A DNA stretch of 64,000 bases from Apostichopus parvimensis (lineage: Eukaryota > Echinodermata > Holothuroidea > Aspidochirotida > Stichopodidae): contig KN889769.1 of assembly GCA_000934455.1 (NCBI GenBank), forward strand, positions 20,901-84,900. Direction: 5' to 3'. Shown here piece by piece: positions 1-13,300 of the stretch. The translations under genes were made by a program, and so were the position numbers. Numbering within the stretch: position 1 is the first letter of the stretch; each line of letters opens with the position of its first letter. The notes beneath the pieces were generated by a model. The model saw nothing but the letters and a program-made list of their open reading frames with translations. It was not told the origin of the DNA and made no database searches.

Positions 1-556
1 TAGTTACCATACTGTAGGTTAGGTTGAGGAAAACAAAATCCATTTTCTACCAACTGTATGAGCTATTCAGTCTGAATTTTGGGGCTGATCCAACTCCAGC
101 CAAATAGGTCTGTCTATATTCTTTTTTACTAAGCAAACAGGAATAACTTTGTTGGCATACATTACTCTAATAGGTCACGTGTAAAGCATTTGGCAAATAC
201 AACTTCAAGCAGCAATGAATGTAGTGCTTAAGAATGTTGGCTCTAATGGATGAAAGCTAGACAGATGTCAGTCATGTTAACCAGGAAGACTGTCCTGCAA
301 CTATATGTGAAACAGTCTTTCAAGTAGATGAATGCATCATTACATCTAAACAATTAAGAATAGAAATGTTGATACTTTCTAAGGCCAGGAAATCAGGAAT
401 GAGTAGAATACACTGAGGCATTAACATTCAGTTAGCATGTTCAACATCTTAATTGTTGGTTTGAGATGAAGAAGGATAATTCCTGAACCTGTTCCTAGGT
501 CGCAAGTTTACACTAAAAATAAAGGAAAAGGATCAAACATGGGATCAAGTTCTTAC
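1..556. other. TTC8 intron 2 (partial), no feature seen
   Basis: This should be the start of the second TTC8 intron, which continues past the window edge. I see no further exon matching the Pro/Gly/Thr-rich linker that follows in the family, no RNA gene and no clear repeat. Confidence 0.6.
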
Positions 557-1344
557 GTGAAACACTGGCAATAACATTATCATCCATAATCATCTCTGCA
601 ATTCCTTCTTCATCAACTTCCACCTCATCAACATAAACTTGTTCTGTGAGCGCCCTCATCTTCAAATGCCACGTTGCCTGAATACAAGTACATGATATGC
701 ATCAGTATTCGCTTTATAATTCAAAGTCCTCAAAAGTCTCTACAACTCAACCATACCTTTTTTATGTCAATGGACAATGAAGAGCGCTCAACAATTACTT
801 TGGCTAATGTTGAGTGGTGAGACTAAGGATGGAGAGGGAGGGGGGAGAAGGACATTGAAAGCAAAAATGACAATTTCATTATATTTTAAAACCAATGAAA
901 ATCATATTCATGACTTTAAAAATGAAGCAAACAGTTTATCCAGTTGGAAATTGTTCTAAGTATGCATAGGATTACATTTATAGTCATGCACAATACATGG
1001 TAATGTTGTTATTCTGTAATTTTAAAAAGTAAATTGGATTTGGATCCTAGACGTTTGGGAAATTACCAGTTAATTGCACTTAAAGGGGATTAGAAAATTA
1101 GGAGGGATGTTTCATTGCATTGTATTTAAAGGAACTTAATAAAAGTCATGGGGAATTTGAGGAAAGTGGATCAGTGTTGCTCAGTTTTACTTTTAGGCCT
1201 AACTTCAAAATTCCATACCAGCCATACATTGCACTCCCCTACCTGGTCATATGGATTTTTCTGCAGACTTTCTGTGCAGACATCGACACATTCTTCAAAC
1301 TTTCTCCTTCGAAAGAGATTTAGTGCAACGTACAACGGATCCAT
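557..1344 (-). CDS. TTC8: BBS8/TTC8 N-terminus, two exons (partial gene)
   Basis: BBS8 is a TPR subunit of the BBSome, the coat that carries membrane proteins into and out of cilia. Exon 1 coding runs from the ATG at 1344 down to 1243 (34 codons, donor gtaggg, phase 0). Exon 2 is 677-557 (121 nt, acceptor after a pyrimidine-rich stretch ending in cag, donor gtaaga, phase 1). The peptide begins MDPLYVALNLFRRRKFEEC, then KNPYDQ, ARALTE-like MRALTEQVYVDEVEVDEE, and GIAEMIMDDNVIASV. From family knowledge this aligns closely with the N-terminus of vertebrate TTC8, including FRRRKF, SPYDQ-like, the ALTE..Y.DE stretch and EGIAEM. The TPR repeats and all later exons lie beyond the left edge. The gene is head-to-head with NPHP1. 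The assignment is confident; the 5' UTR end is not determined. Confidence 0.93.
678..1242. other. TTC8 intron 1
   Basis: Intron between the two TTC8 exons, with consensus GT and AG ends read on the minus strand. Two short open frames on the plus strand here are antisense to the gene and show no protein-like composition. A TAGGCCTA octamer occurs at 1194. Confidence 0.8.
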
Positions 1345-2133
1345 TTTAATGTCTCTGAAAATGAAGAAATAATTAAGATGGATGTTAGGCTAATTGATCA
1401 CCAACTTGTGACATCATCACTCTGTCAACCTTAACCTGGTAGCAGCTCTCACCCAGTTTCCGTATTTTTATAATTTATAGGTAGGCCGTACGTAAGCTAC
1501 ATAAGGCCTAGTTTGACTAGTGTTACTGTTAGGCTCCTAGTCCTACTAGTACTAGTCCTAGGCTAGGCACAGTTGCCTTTCATAGATGCTACAATATAGG
1601 CCCGTAGGTTATTGTTTAGTTTTCCTATTTTAGATTTGTACGTTATAGAAGAGCACCTTAGGCCTAATTTCCTAGACCAATAAAATATTATGTATCCTAT
1701 CACCCGGCAGGAACTTATCGAAACGATCACATCAGCAGTTACCGTTATTAATCAGCAAGTCGATCGTGTTGGCTTCTTCTCGCAGCGTCTCTGTTGTCAA
1801 CATCAACAGTCCATGTAGATGTCACCATCTTGGAAATTTTTATCGGCCTGATAAATAAATAATCATATTTAACACTTATATTCCGTAAATGTATAAAATT
1901 CAGTTGAATTCATTAACATAATTGATTTAAACCTTTGAAAAATTATGATTAAAATATTTTTTCAACAGTCAAGATTTGACATGCTAGTGTAACTTCCAGG
2001 ATTCTAGCTGTTACTGAAATTCCTGACTGCTTCGTTCTGTGTGCCGTCTGCTGTTCGAGAAGGACTTTACAGTCAGAATTTGGCTTAGATTCGAACCAAA
2101 GCGTGAAGGTTTAATGATAGGAACGGAGTAACT
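1345..2133. promoter_or_regulatory. Shared divergent promoter region of TTC8 and NPHP1
   Basis: Only 789 bp separate the TTC8 ATG (minus strand, 1344) from the NPHP1 ATG (plus strand, 2134), and this must hold both 5' UTRs. A bidirectional promoter is the simplest reading. At 1793-1807 there is a near match to the RFX X-box: GTTGTC, spacer AAC, then ATCAAC, with one mismatch to the relaxed RYYNYY(N1-3)RRNRAC form. A near-palindrome built from CCTAG/CTAGT words sits at about 1536-1562, and a TAGGCCTA octamer at 1659. No TATA box is obvious. Transcription start sites cannot be placed from sequence alone. Confidence 0.7.
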
Positions 2134-4364
2134 ATGCCTCCAACCGAAAGTCCTCTTAAAGCAGCTCAAGTCGAAGGAGACAATTTAAAATCAAAGGTTC
2201 AAGCAGTTTTACTTAGCCTAACTTGGGCTGACCATAGATATGTTTTTAAAACAAGCCGAATGTCTCTTCAATAAGCTCAGGCATAACGTTAGGCCTAAGC
2301 TAGCACCAACTCTGTGCTACGTATAGAATCACTGGGAAAGCTACAAGTAAAAGTTTTACTGCTTTCAACTATTCCTGACCTAGTTGATTCTTGCATTATG
2401 AGGCAACTGTAGTAGCCTAGGCTACTGTGTTTTAAACATATGTAGCTGGTACCTAATTGATTGCACTGTGAATGTGATTTACATTCAATGTTTGTTTGAA
2501 AGATATAGGCCTAGATGATCACTGTTGAAGTGTCAGAAATAAAAGTGTACCTTGTAACCATTCATCTGTGGTCTTTTAGCCTCCATAGCCTAAACCAAGA
2601 AAAATAAAGTCGAGCAGCGGCAGAATATCAATGACTTGCAATGCTTACTTTTAGCTGGGAGTTTTTTTTTAAAGGTTAATGTAAGTTGTAACACACAGTT
2701 TAGATCTTCATACATGTTTCTTAAGCATGTGTCACAAAGTTATTGCACATCATTAACTTGGTTGCTTTATATTCTTGATTTGAAAAGGAAAGGTCTTTGG
2801 CTATATGTATTTATACCCAGAAATTTCCCCATTATTCACTTCATTATATTCTCATTCAAATGTTGTGTACTACAAAGCATGAAAAATTGTGATCTTGTCC
2901 CAAACTCTAGCTCAGCCTGAGATCCATTATTAGTTATTTTGGTCAAACTTAATTATGTAAATACTTTTTTTTAAATGAGATGCAATTTCCCTCCATCAAT
3001 TTGTTGTATATCAAGGTACGTTTGCTACATTGTATGATCATTTGGAATTTTGGATAAGTTGACATGAATTGAAGTTATTCAAGTTTTTCTTCTTTCTTTC
3101 TTATGCAGATTGATGACTTTGTTACAAAATGTAACAAAATCCTACAAGATTCAGGTCTAAAAGATAAACAAACCCAGACAAAACAACAGCTGGAAAAGTA
3201 GGTGTTCAAAGTCTTGATCATACTATGGAACTTGTAAATATAAAATTTAGAATACATAAATTGGCATAATTGATTATAAATGGTTATAATGATGAGGCTT
3301 TTGTCTGTGACACTTTCTTATCTTTGCAAACTTTTTGGTTTATTTAGATGCAGAGAACTTCAAAAAGCAGTTACCAAGTTGGAAAAAAAAGTTGGAAAAT
3401 TAAAGAAGGTAAGCTTTATATATCAGTTAATTATTAGCTTGAGGAATTAAAGGCTGGTTATTAAAGTTGTACTTTGACTGGACTTTGCATCAATCTGTTG
3501 GTGAAAGGAAAATTGATATACCTGGCAATGTCCACCACATATCTCACCAGGAATTAATTTAGAAATGATAGATTGCATGGAATATGTGAGACCGAAAAAG
3601 TTTGTTTCAGGGTTTACATTTAATAGCTATTTGGTTTTCTTTTAATATCAGCACAAGGATGTAACTTAGTTCCCAAAGTTTCATCCATTTACAGAGAAAA
3701 AGCAATGAATTCATGTTACTTGCTAACTTTCAGTATGGTACATTTAGGGCTAAGTAATACTATGATCATATTTCTGCTCTACTCTTCAGTCTCAGGAGCC
3801 ATCCCCAGTTAACAAATTTGATGAAAGGAAGAAAGATGAATTAACCAGGCTGGCATCTTTCCAGGTAAACAAAGGCACGATATATGTTCATCTTATAAGG
3901 TTGTTGGTATTTCTCCTAAGGGCATATATAGTTTCAGTATCAGATAGTGTGATACAGACTGCAATGAAACAACCCCATTTCAATGTCTGTTTTACTATCC
4001 TTCAGAGGATAATATTTGCCTTAATTTTAATAAAGGCATTGTTGCTTCAACCAACAGGATTATTCTTGTTTCTGGCCATGTGTCATGGACCTGGAGAACT
4101 ATTGTTATGTTCCTGGACCTATTCCATTAAAGACACTTTTCTCATGTTTCTGACCATATTGTGTATGTTAACCAGAACAACAAACCTGATACATCTCTGC
4201 CTGTTTTCTGTTGCATTCTGGAGAAATTGACATTAATTAATTAATTATTAAAATGTTTGTTCCCGACATTCATATTCTTCCATTTTTGTTTTATTTTGAT
4301 AGACTCAGTTGGAAAACATCAAAGACACTCTGTCACCAGATGAAGTAGAGGAGGATTATTTCCG
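2134..4364 (+). CDS. NPHP1: NPHP1 exons 1-5: N-terminal coiled coil
   Basis: These five small exons encode residues 1 to about 116. The start codon has adenine at -3. The peptide [20 protein letters not shown] is followed by a heptad-rich stretch with [20 protein letters not shown], then [17 protein letters not shown] and [13 protein letters not shown]. The order matches the family: a coiled coil (known in vertebrates to bind partners such as p130Cas) followed by an acidic tract. Exon 1 joins exon 2 in phase 0 using the donor at 2197, the only GT that keeps the heptads continuous. Confidence 0.88.
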
Positions 4365-7300
4365 GTAGGTTTAGACCGACCGACATTTGGTATAAAAATT
4401 TGTCCCTTTGATGACATTAGGCATCATAAATGCCATATGGATATTTTGTTTGGCAAGCATGAAAGTCATCACATTTAGAAGGACATTTCAAATATCAAAT
4501 CCGTTTAGAGATCACTGCCATTAAATCAAGAACAAAGCTATTAATTATGACATGGTACATAGCTTTTCCAAAACTTTGCAGCATTATGGAAATTGCTTAC
4601 CTGCATCTCTACTACTTTTGGTAGGTTCCAAACTATCAAATCACTGTAGAATATTGCAAATGTTTTCAAAGTATGATTACAAGGTTTTGGGATGGATTTA
4701 TTTTCTGTCTTGCATTTTAAAGGCTGGTAATGTTTGAATGATATATACTCACAGCATGTAGATTTGTATTGAATCATTACTAAGCTTAACACTAGAAGTA
4801 GCAGTCTTTAACTGTGAATGTATTCAAAGCATGCAGATTTATATCCATTTCATAAATATGAAGCTTAAAGTTCTAGGGACACCTATGAACAACATTATCC
4901 TCATCACTTTTATATGCATTAGAAATCATGAAAATAGCTGCAACTCCCATCACAATACATCAAAGATTGACCATTTTAAAAGTCTTTTCTCAATTCTAGC
5001 TTTATTTACGAATAATCATTTATAGCTAATTATGCACATTGATGGTGTACAGGGTGTGACTGCCTAATTTTCGCATATATTTAATGAGTTTTCCAGATTT
5101 ATCAAAATTTCGAATGTGTATATCATAGAAACAAAAGAGCTTTTCGAAAAATTTCAACAGATTTAGAATGAGATTATCAAACACAACAAGTGTACTAAAT
5201 ATGGGGCAACTTGGCTAGGTGTCTGTAGTACTAATATACTAAAGATGACATAATATTGCTTTAATGTGAACCTACTCATAACATGTAGATTTGTATCCAT
5301 GTCATTATAGAGCTTAATACCCAAAGTAGAGTTAGCGGCTTAATATGAATGTATTCTTATCGTATTCATACTAGAAGCATCTTCCACTTAAATAGTTCAA
5401 AGACATCTATTCAAAAGCACATTTTTTTTTAAATTATTGAAATAGTTTCAAAACAATGAAACAAACCATCTGAGTGGTTGTGGGTTTGAGTACTTGCTGG
5501 CAAGTGTAAGGCGCATTTTTCATCTAGCGTACTTCATATCATGTTTTTTTTAATGAGTAATGGTTGTGCTAATTGGCTAAACAAATAGAAAAGTGGGTTA
5601 AACTTTTGTATAGCTAAAGTAAGTGAAGTGTGATCTGCAAGCCATCTAGTTAACAATCACTGCTTTTTTCTTATGTCACATGCAAAAAACATTTTTTCCC
5701 CAGCATTGGGTTACATCTCTTAAACTTAAAACTGGCACAATCTTGATAAGTGGTAGTCTTAAGAACACACACTGCCTGACTCTCCCCAACGTCCACAGTA
5801 TATATGTCGGGTTGTGTTCGGTTGGGTCGTGTGCGACCGGTTTAAAGCGTTCTTTTGCTCGTTTTTGTCTTGGTTGTATTTTGTGTTGATGCAATCAAAG
5901 TGAGATGCAACAGGGTGAGAAGAACAACAATGACACGGAAGACCAGGATGAAGATGAGACATTGGACAGCGATGAAGAGAGAGAGGAAGAAGACACCACT
6001 GCAGAATCAAAGGAGCAAATCTCGGAGAATAAATCTAAATTTAAAAGGTTAGGGCTGTTCAGAAGGTCTAAAAGCCCAATTAAGGATATCAAATCAAAAG
6101 TTCCCAGTAAGATACCAGAGGAGGAGGAAATTGGTGATGAAGATGTCGAGGAATCTTTGGAACAGTCGGAGGGAGATGAAAGTGAGGAGGAGGAGGAGGA
6201 GGATGTGGTGGAAGAGAAAGAGAAAGAGAAAGAACTTAGTAAGAAGGAGAAAAAAGAGAAAGAAAAACAGGAGAAATTACAAGCCAAGGAATTAAAGGAG
6301 AAAGAGAAGAAAGAAAAGAAAGTTCAGGAGAAACTTGAAAAAGAGAAAAAGGCCAAAGAAAAGAAAGAGCAGAAGGAAAAATTGAAGGATAAATCCGAGA
6401 AAAAGAAGAAACAAGAAAAGGAGAAAAGTAAAGGGAAAGAAAGTAAGGCAGATGTAAAGGAGGAGGAGGAGGAGGAGGAGGAAGATGAGGATAATGAAGA
6501 GGATGAAGACAGCTTGGAAGATGAGGAGGTGGACAAGATAGAGTCAGAGGAGGAAGAGGAAGATGATGATGACGATGATGATGATGATGACGACGAAGAT
6601 GATGTTGAAATTATTTCCGAGACAAAACAAGACAAAAAGGCCATCGATGTAAAGAAAGAGAAAGAGGTCACAACAGATTCTAAACGAGGGAGCCGTGGAT
6701 TTCGTTTCTTCCGAAGCAAAACACCAGACAGGTGAACTAGTTGTGAGAGTGATTAATAGTACTAACAGTAAGCTTGGTTTGTGTTGCACACACTTTACCG
6801 TCACATTAATGAATACTCGTTAACATTGGCTGTGTTAATTTCATACTAATCCATAGCAGTGTGCTCATCGCTGGTGTCATACCGACATCGTTGGATTTCA
6901 CACTTTCACTGAACCTGACTAGTCGGTCTGCTGGATATTCCTAACAGAATTCCAGAAATGATATTTTCTTGTGTATATGTTAGATGTCAACATTTGTAAC
7001 ATTAATTTTGTGAGTAACTTACTTAAATTAATCATTTCTCTTTCATGAAGTTTTGTATCACTTTTCATTTCTCAATACACGTTGAATCTCATTTTCAGAC
7101 TGTTTAAAGTAAAAACTTTCTTTAAATCTTGTTGTTCCGACTCATACCTATCACATCCATACAATTTTTTTGTGTTTGATCATTCTTTCCAATCCAGTTC
7201 ACTCTTTCATATTGACATCCTTTTATCAATTTTTTACTGTTGCACCATGTCATGTCTTGTGGGAAATTGTCCTTTCACATTAAGACTTGTTCCTTGATTA

Positions 7301-10300
7301 AAATGTATCTTTTACATGTTTTAAGAGTACTCAAGTAGCATGGCATTCATCTCCTGTGTAGGATTGTTCTCAATAACCTGTGGATAGTCTGTAAAATAGC
7401 GCCTACAAAGCCGCTTTCGATGCTACACTCTTGGTCCGTATCATGCAAGTTACCATGGTTACCATCGATAGATTGAAAACAAAAGTTAAGTTTTGTCCAC
7501 TGTTACAGCCCAAAGGTGTAACATAAATATCAAACGGAAAGGAATGACAAAATTGCTCACAGTAACCGATTCCTTATAAGAAAAAAAGCTGTGTTCATTA
7601 TTGTTAAATTGAAGGGTCAGAAATTTGCTAGATTTTTTCCCATTCGGTTTTAATGAATCAGAACTGTCTATATCCATATTTCGTGTCTGTATAGGTCTGT
7701 ATTTCTATCTGTAAGATTTTCTTTCTGGCATATATATGCAAACAGACTGCTTTGGTAATTGGATCTTGTGTGTTTTGTGAAATTTCTTAAATTCTTGGAG
7801 GTTTGAGAGATATTTGCTTACCCATTATTTCATGATGTTGACAACTTTGCCACGAATTCAACATTACCTTGATATTTGTTTCAGGAAACAAAAACCTGAG
7901 GAAGTAGGCAAAGATTCGAGTACCAAACAGAGTGGGAAGGCTAAGCCCGGTAAAGGTAAGAGACAGGATTTTATTCAGGATTTGTTCACTTTCAAAGCGA
8001 TAGAAACTTTCAAAGAGTATATTTGAATCCAACATTCTCAAGTGATAATTGCAGTTTTTGTCAAGTTTCAGCTGAATTTTCATTACAGTTCTGATCGATC
8101 TGAACAATTGGTTTCTTTGTTACAATCTTTATGTTAGATTGAGTATGATTATTAGATTAGGGATTAGATTTATTGATTGTCGGTTGTAATCAAATTACAG
8201 CCATGATATTTTACATTTCTAAGTTTTAATATCGTAAAATACAGGTTGAAAACTGAGTTGATTACTTTTAATAACTAACAGAAGGCAAGGGAACTAGAGT
8301 AGAAGAAGTAGAAGATGAAGATGATGAAGATGATGAGGAAGAAGAGGATGATGAAGATGATGATGAGGAGGAGGACACTGAAGAGGAGGATGAGGAGGAA
8401 GAAAGTGATGAAGATGTAGTGATAGCTCAGCCTAAGTCATCTGGAGTATCGAGTAAATCTGGACCTTCCAGTTTTCCATCTAAACCGAAATCAACTAGTG
8501 ACTCTTCTAAAAAAGTTGGAATAGTGAGGCAAGATGCCAAGGAAGATGAAGGCAGCGATGACGATGATGAGGACGATGATGATGATGAGGATGAAGAATA
8601 TGAAAGTGGAGAAGAAGAGTAATGAATATTCATTTATATGCAAATCTATGCAGCCAGTTGGGACAATTTCCTAATGCTTATACCTCTCTAAACTGTCCTC
8701 CCATATCATGCTTCAAAGCACTTGTATTGACAGTACAAACAATTCCTAATCTTTATCTGATAGAAATATGATATTCGTACTGCTCATACTGACACTACGA
8801 GTGCTCTGAACCAGGAATTGACTGTACAGTATAGAATAATTTGTCCCAACTGGGTGACCTATGACTTTAAAACTATGAATATTCATTTATGTGATTTAAC
8901 TATGAAACGTTCAGGTTTAGCGTTTGACAGTTTTTGCTCACACGATTAAATTGTTAACTGATATGTTTTTGTTTTTCAAAATATTCAATATAAAATAATG
9001 AAATTTTGCATTTGGAATTGTCACATTCAGTGGTCTTTTATCTTGAAAATGGCAAAAGATATTTGGAATAACAAAACAACACTGACAATTTTTTTGTTCT
9101 TGCAAATGTGCCATTGAAATTATGTCAGAGTCCAATGTAACCATGAATTATTACGGAAGTTAGCCATAAGTGGGATGAAAATCTGGAGGTATTCTCTATT
9201 TTGAGCTGCTAAAACTCTCTTTTGATCAAAACTCCTCAGTCAATAGTCCTTCCTTATAGTTACCAGACAGTCTTCTAAGGAATTTTACTGGCATTCCTAG
9301 CATACACAATTCTTTGTTCCATGCTAGCTGCCCATTTTTACTTGGTATTTGAGTAAGCAGCATTTTACAGTGTATATAATGTGGTGTTGTATTCAGAGTG
9401 TAGTTCTATTCTGGATACAATGGTAAGTTGAACAGGTTAGGCAGTAACCTTGTTTGTCTGTATCGTGTTAGCTCGTATTAAGTTTATTGTTGATGCTAGT
9501 TTCTATAAAACTCCAGGTAATAATAACAAATAATTTATTTATTTAAAGTGCACAATATCAACATAAACGTTATCACAGCCACTATAATACTAACAATAGG
9601 TAACAGAAAAGCAAATAAAATATGAAAACAGCCTAGAATAAAAAACGACCTTAAAAAAAGACAATATCCACAAAAAAAAGAATGCCCAGAGTAAAAAGAA
9701 ATGAAACAGTAAATTAATATTAATTTATTTATATTGATATTTTAGTGAAGAGGAAGGAGAATTAGAGGAAGAAGAGGAGGAGGAGGAGGAGGAAGAAGGA
9801 GATGAACTTGAAGAGACGGGATCATCAGAGGAGGAAGATGAGGATGATGAAGACGATCAATTACCTCTTGAAGGAGTAAGATAATCATGTTTCGTTTATT
9901 TATTTCCAAAATGTTTTTTAGGGCAATGTACGCTTTTGTTTGGCTTAAGGTCTCGGAAGATGAACAGTGCTAATTTTGTCAAAGAACCACCTTGGAAATT
10001 TTTTCCTCGCAAAATGGGAATCCTCATGCCAATGTGTTGCTAGGTTACCCATGTAAATATAATAATTTGTGGTAAAATATGCAAAGCAATAGTTCTAAAG
10101 ACCTGTGTTAGCTTTTCTGGGAAACAGTTTACTTTGCCAAAATTATTGTGTCATGTTGGGTCATTTATCAATACAAGATCTATTTCCACTTATATTTGAC
10201 AAAAGTGATCTTTGTCGAGGTATTTACAAATTAATGAACTTAATGACCATTTACTAGTTGAGTTGAGTGAGTTTTGTTTTGTTAAAATAGGACGGGCTTA

Positions 10301-13300
10301 TATTAGCAGGCAGTAAAATGCTTCCAGTTCTTCATGAATGAATATTTTGTTCGAATCTGTCAATTGAAATAAAATTTTGTATGATTTATGTATGTATGTA
10401 TATGTGATCTTCCCGCAAGCAGGAACTCGCGAAAGAAGCCATGGAGGCTTATAGACTCGCAAGCTGACCGAAGCCAATCTCTTGGCACACATCCATTTAA
10501 CGTCCATGTCGGGAAGTTGTTATTGAACAACACCCTTGCCAGACGACACACATTGCTGTCGGAGGGAATCGAACCGGGGATCTCATGACTGGGAAACGCC
10601 GGCGTTAACCACTAGGCTATACACTCCGCCTACTTTCCTTCTACTAAATGAAGTCGATTGTGCAGTGTCTATATTGACACTAAAAGTTCATAATTGCTGT
10701 TCTTGTAATCCCATTCGAATTATTAAATCGTATGTTACATTTTCTGGACTTGCAAGTTTCCTGAATTAAGTATTTATTAGCATGTTCTCTCTGCATATCT
10801 TTTCTTTTTTAGGAGAACATGTTTGTAGTTCTGTGTGATTTTGATGGCGAAGAACCGACAGACTTAACAGTAAAACAAGGCAATGTTGTCACTATCCTCA
10901 GCACAAGGTATAGTAGTACTTGTAGCATCAATTAGAACAAAAAACAAATTATATCACCTCCCGGAATTATTTGTAGGGATTGGGGTGAAAAAATGGGTCA
11001 TTGTCTGTAAGTTATTGTTAGTTTAATATCAATCTTTACATATCATTTACATCCAACATTTAAACACAGAATATTTGTATCCAACCATAGTGAGTAATTT
11101 TGATCTTCTAGAGAATTTTTCTCTTCCAAAGTAAACTCAGGTTCAAAATGAACTTTCTTTTTCTACAAGTTTTATCATAAATGTAATTAATTGATAGCCA
11201 AACAATTGTCATTATGCTGCTTTAATATATAAAAATAATATATAAAAGAGAAAATGATTTGACTTGTGGGAGGAGATCTGCATGTTTAAGAAAAACTTGT
11301 TGCTAATTTTCACATTGTCTGCTAAAGGGTATTTCCCTTCATTGTCATATCTATCCCAGAGGTGGGGGTGGGGGGGGGGGCATGTATTCAGTGTTACTCA
11401 CATTTTTGTATTATGGACTCCCCCACCCCACCTCCATCACTCCTTGTACTAGCAATAGACAATGGAATTGTCAATGATCCAGGTTTGAAGGACCATATGG
11501 TGATTATTTCTGGTATCTTCTGACCTAACCTTTCCTCTTTCTAGAATGTTAACACATTAATAATCTTACCCCTTTGTAGGGTATATCAATGCATTTGCCA
11601 TTTTAACTTAAATGTTTGCAAATATGCCGGTATGTGAAGAAGGGAGTAACAAATGGACCTCCATGATATGAGTTATTTGTTTAGTGAAATAGAATGTTAA
11701 GATCAGTTAATATTCCAGAATTTATGTATGGATTTGCCTCAACTTTGAGAAACATTTCACAAATCTTCTTCATATCATATCTGAAACATTTGAGTAAATT
11801 ATTCTACTTACAGAGAGGATGGTTGGTGGATGGCAGAGGATGAAGAAGGGAATAAAGGCATGGTACCAAGCACTTATCTCAAGGTAACAAACAGGAACTA
11901 CTGATGAAGGGCAGGGGAAGTGGTATGTGTGTGTGGGGGGGGGGAGAGGGGGAAGAAGGGAATAAAGGAATGCGTCCAGGACATGCAGAGTACTGGTGGC
12001 TGTTTTGCAATGTCCTGGCTAAGTTGGAGCATGTTGTTTAAAGTTGTCCACGATTCATCTCTACTAATGGACCTTGTATTACTGGTTGTGGCAAACAGTC
12101 ATTGCTGGTCGGAAAGGCATTAAGTTTAGCTTGCTGTCGGTCGGTAAGACTGACTGTCAGTTGGTACTGGTCACCGCAGACCAGCAGAGATAACATCACC
12201 GTTGACATTGGACACACTTGTTTATACATTTATAAGTTTAAGGACAGGATTAGTTCATTTAATTTAATTTGCTTATGACATGAAGCTTTACTGGGAACCT
12301 GATAGCAAACTGTGTATTGTGAATAATCAATTACTGCATTTACCTATTTCTTTGCACCCATTAAAATATATAATAATTGATTACTAGCGCAGGAAGAGAG
12401 TTCAACAACAATGTCAAGGATGAAAGAAAGACCTGAGTATTAGATTTTCAATGTTAACTCCCATTTTATAATTTCAGTATTTACAGTCTTAATTTATGCA
12501 ACAAAATTCACTTGAGCTGTGAAAAAAATTGTGGAAAAGATTCAAAAGTTAGTTTAGATTGTTCCTCTGTGTTTAGTTTATCATGTGTAGCAGTATGTGC
12601 ATCTTGATTCAGTTCTGCATTCTTATTTTTTAGAAAATATTAATCTTCATCTTTCTGTTCCGTTCCCCTCTCTCTCTCTCATGTTTTAGCTGAAGAGAGA
12701 CTCTGTTGACTATAAGGACATTCAATCACCAGAACCAGAGGCAGGTAGGTCATTCTTTGTGTATTTACGCGGTTTTATTTTAATTTTAATTGGCTAAGGC
12801 GTCGGACTCGTGATACAAGGATTGCTGGTTCGATTCATGCCTAGTTCATCACATTGTGTCCTTGGGCAAGATGCTTTATCACACTTGCCTCTCTCCACCC
12901 AGGGGTTAAATGGGTACCTGTGAGGTAACTTGTCATTGGGCGCAGTATATAACTGCTGCCGACTGGAGGGATTGTCTCTGGGACAGGTTATCATTGACCA
13001 GGGGTAATATAACGTCTGTAAAGCGCTTTGAGACCTATCGCTGGCATAAAGCGCTATATAAAAAGCAAATATTAAATATTATTATAAGAGACTTTGAGTA
13101 TCCACAAATCAAAAACGGATAACATTCCATAATTATGAAAAAACAACGAAACTGTTGTATTTCCCTGTCCCTTATTTAAGCTACCTTCAGGCAGTTATGT
13201 ATATATGGATACAAAACTTACTTTAAATACTTGGCAAAGAGCAAACTTTCAACAGTTCCACATGAGTTTATTAAATTTTTCAGCATTTGTACAACGTCAT

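Noticed and set aside
5895-6719. Long Ser-rich open frames on the minus strand opposite NPHP1 exon 6
   Set aside because: They are the antisense of GAN-rich coding DNA (poly-Asp/Glu reads as poly-Ser) and have no splice or start support.
7442-7470. X-box in NPHP1 intron 6 (GTTACC-AT-GGTTAC)
   Set aside because: The second half-site mismatches at a key position and it lies far from any start; too weak to call.
10555-10630. Functional tRNA gene suggested by A and B boxes
   Set aside because: The cloverleaf does not close and the sequence continues into a SINE body.
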